A stretch of DNA of 32,758 nt from Chloroflexota bacterium (GTDB taxonomy: Bacteria; Chloroflexota; Limnocylindria; Limnocylindrales; CSP1-4), in contig JAHBUZ010000034.1 in NCBI GenBank assembly GCA_019637815.1, forward strand, positions 1-32,758, read 5' to 3'. The notes below the pieces were generated by a model, which saw only the letters and a program-made list of their open reading frames with translations, had not been told where the DNA came from and did no database searches. The translations under genes and the position numbers were made by a program. Each line of letters opens with the position of its first letter. Within the stretch, counting starts at the first letter, position 1. Of the stretch, positions 31,948 through 32,758 are shown piece after piece.

Positions 31948-32487
31948 CTATGTCCACCCATGCTGGTCCGCCAGCTCGCGGGCCCGGGAGCGATCCGCTT
32001 CGGTCGGGCGGCCGAGGAAGGCGGTCTCGTACGGGATGTCCTCGTACATATCGGCGACCTGCCAGGCGAGGAGCTGATGCGTCTCGGCACTGGCCTGAGC
32101 ACCCGTCATGCGGCGCATCCGGTCCAGCACCGCCCGAACGACCGTCATCTCCATGTCCGAGAACAGACGCAGGTCCGGGTCCCGGTCCGGGACCAGCCGC
32201 TCGAGCGGTCGGTCCCCGCCCACGTCCTCGTACTCCATGTGGGCAGCTCCGGCATCGATCAGCGCTTGCCGGACCTCGGGCAACCGCCGCGGCACCGGCC
32301 CTTCCCGCAGCTTGCGGTACGGATGCCATGTGATGGCTTGGCCGAGCTCCAGGTACGCCCGGAAGTCACAGTGGAACAGGACCTTGTTGAGCTTGATCGC
32401 TCCCATGAACCGATCGTTGGCGGACTCCCGGCTCACGAGCAGGATCAACTCAGCGAGCTTGCGGTCGTCAGGCTCTCGTGCGGCCAT
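31948..32487 (-). CDS. Panacea (DUF4065/SocA-like) domain protein
   Basis: Protein of 179 residues. The domain signature is in the first 80: LAELILLVSRESANDRFMGA, IKLNKVLFHCDFRAYLELG and the REGPVPRRLP block, matching the K-LNKLLFFxD...GxxxxxxxYxKxxxGPVP pattern of Panacea proteins. These act as antitoxins or proteolytic adaptors in varied toxin-antitoxin pairs, SocA being an example. No convincing toxin gene flanks it; only a 26-codon frame (31881-31961) overlaps its 3' end. The C-terminal half is helical and charged. ATG 32487 lies in a weak ribosome-site context (GGAGGAGACATCG upstream). Confidence 0.82.
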   Translation of the reverse strand: MAAREPDDRKLAELILLVSRESANDRFMGAIKLNKVLFHCDFRAYLELGQAITWHPYRKLREGPVPRRLPEVRQALIDAGAAHMEYEDVGGDRPLERLVPDRDPDLRLFSDMEMTVVRAVLDRMRRMTGAQASAETHQLLAWQVADMYEDIPYETAFLGRPTEADRSRARELADQHGWT

Positions 32488-32758
32488 GATCGATGTCTCC
32501 TCCGTGCTTCGGCGGGAGGATGGTCAGGCTCAGCATACGCCCAACCCTCGACCGGCGTGCCGCACGGCCGGACCCTGTTTCGCCAGCAGATGGCACGCCG
32601 CAGGGGCCGCTGGACGCCACGCGAACCATCCCGGACCGCCGCGCACCGCACTCGGCACGTGACCATGCGCTCGGTCGGGTCGCGCCAGGGTCCCATGGCC
32701 GATGTGCGGTGACGCGCGTAGGGTGACCCGGACCACCCGTCCGCCCAGCTGGTGTGCC
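32488..32758. other. 271-base right-edge stretch without a recognised gene
   Basis: No frame here has a credible start or recognisable protein sequence, and I see no RNA gene or repeat. It presumably holds the Panacea promoter and the edge of the next unit outside the window. Confidence 0.5.

Noticed and set aside
1..32758. Search for CRISPR arrays, insertion sequences, tRNA/rRNA genes and prophage modules
   Set aside because: No regularly spaced repeats, transposase or integrase sequence, cloverleaf or phage structural genes were recognised on reading both strands; a computed scan could still find weak candidates.

Overview
The window is a GC-rich (about 70 percent by eye) bacterial chromosome segment with tightly packed genes, frequent ATGA/GTGA start-stop overlaps, many GTG starts and G/C-biased third codon positions. 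The gene set (ECF42-type sigma factor with DGPF/YCII partners, CE1758/CE1759 flavin pair, bacterial topoisomerase IB, UBP zinc finger protein) fits a soil or freshwater actinobacterium or a GC-rich Chloroflexota lineage. No rRNA, tRNA, insertion sequence, prophage or CRISPR array was seen, so the lineage is an inference from style only.

Region 1 (1-12945) is a catabolic cluster I cannot match to a described pathway. On the minus strand lie a phosphotriesterase-like hydrolase, a ribose-type ABC permease and the start of a sugar-type binding protein. Divergent from them is a seven-gene plus-strand run: an SDR dehydrogenase, an acetoacetate-decarboxylase-fold protein lacking the Schiff-base lysine, a lysine-free catalytically dead SDR homologue, HyuA and HyuB (hydantoinase/oxoprolinase/acetone-carboxylase family), a small Cys-rich protein in the position of a carboxylase gamma subunit, and another SDR. 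A convergent minus-strand pair follows: a DapB/diaminopentanoate-dehydrogenase-like oxidoreductase and a neutral-ceramidase-fold hydrolase. FadR/GntR-type operators with the core GGTCnGACC lie in the divergent promoter region and upstream of the last pair. They suggest one regulon under a regulator encoded outside the window.

Region 2 (13034-16792) has a small DUF6582-like protein, a CocE/NonD hydrolase, and a fusion of a YdjA-like nitroreductase with a two-domain sulfurtransferase. Region 3 (16683-19079) is an ECF42 sigma factor divergent from two DGPF/YCII proteins, with a candidate promoter for that sigma factor upstream of the first. Region 4 (19080-23431) has a frameshifted topoisomerase IB, a small conserved KRERQYEHIKEG protein, a hypothetical protein, a CE1758/CE1759 luciferase-like monooxygenase and FMN reductase pair behind a MarR-type operator and a long leader hairpin, and a frameshifted VOC protein. 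Region 5 (23553-26924, minus) carries an enolase-superfamily dehydratase, deoxyribose-phosphate aldolase, ribokinase and a UBP zinc finger protein, probably for sugar or sugar-acid use. Region 6 (27028-31809, minus) is a urease operon ureA-ureB-ureC-ureF-ureG-ureD without ureE. A Panacea-domain protein lies upstream of it.

Three genes (topoisomerase IB, VOC protein, ureB) each carry one single-base indel in otherwise well-preserved reading frames. All lie between 19 and 32 kb. Sequencing or assembly error should be excluded before calling them pseudogenes.
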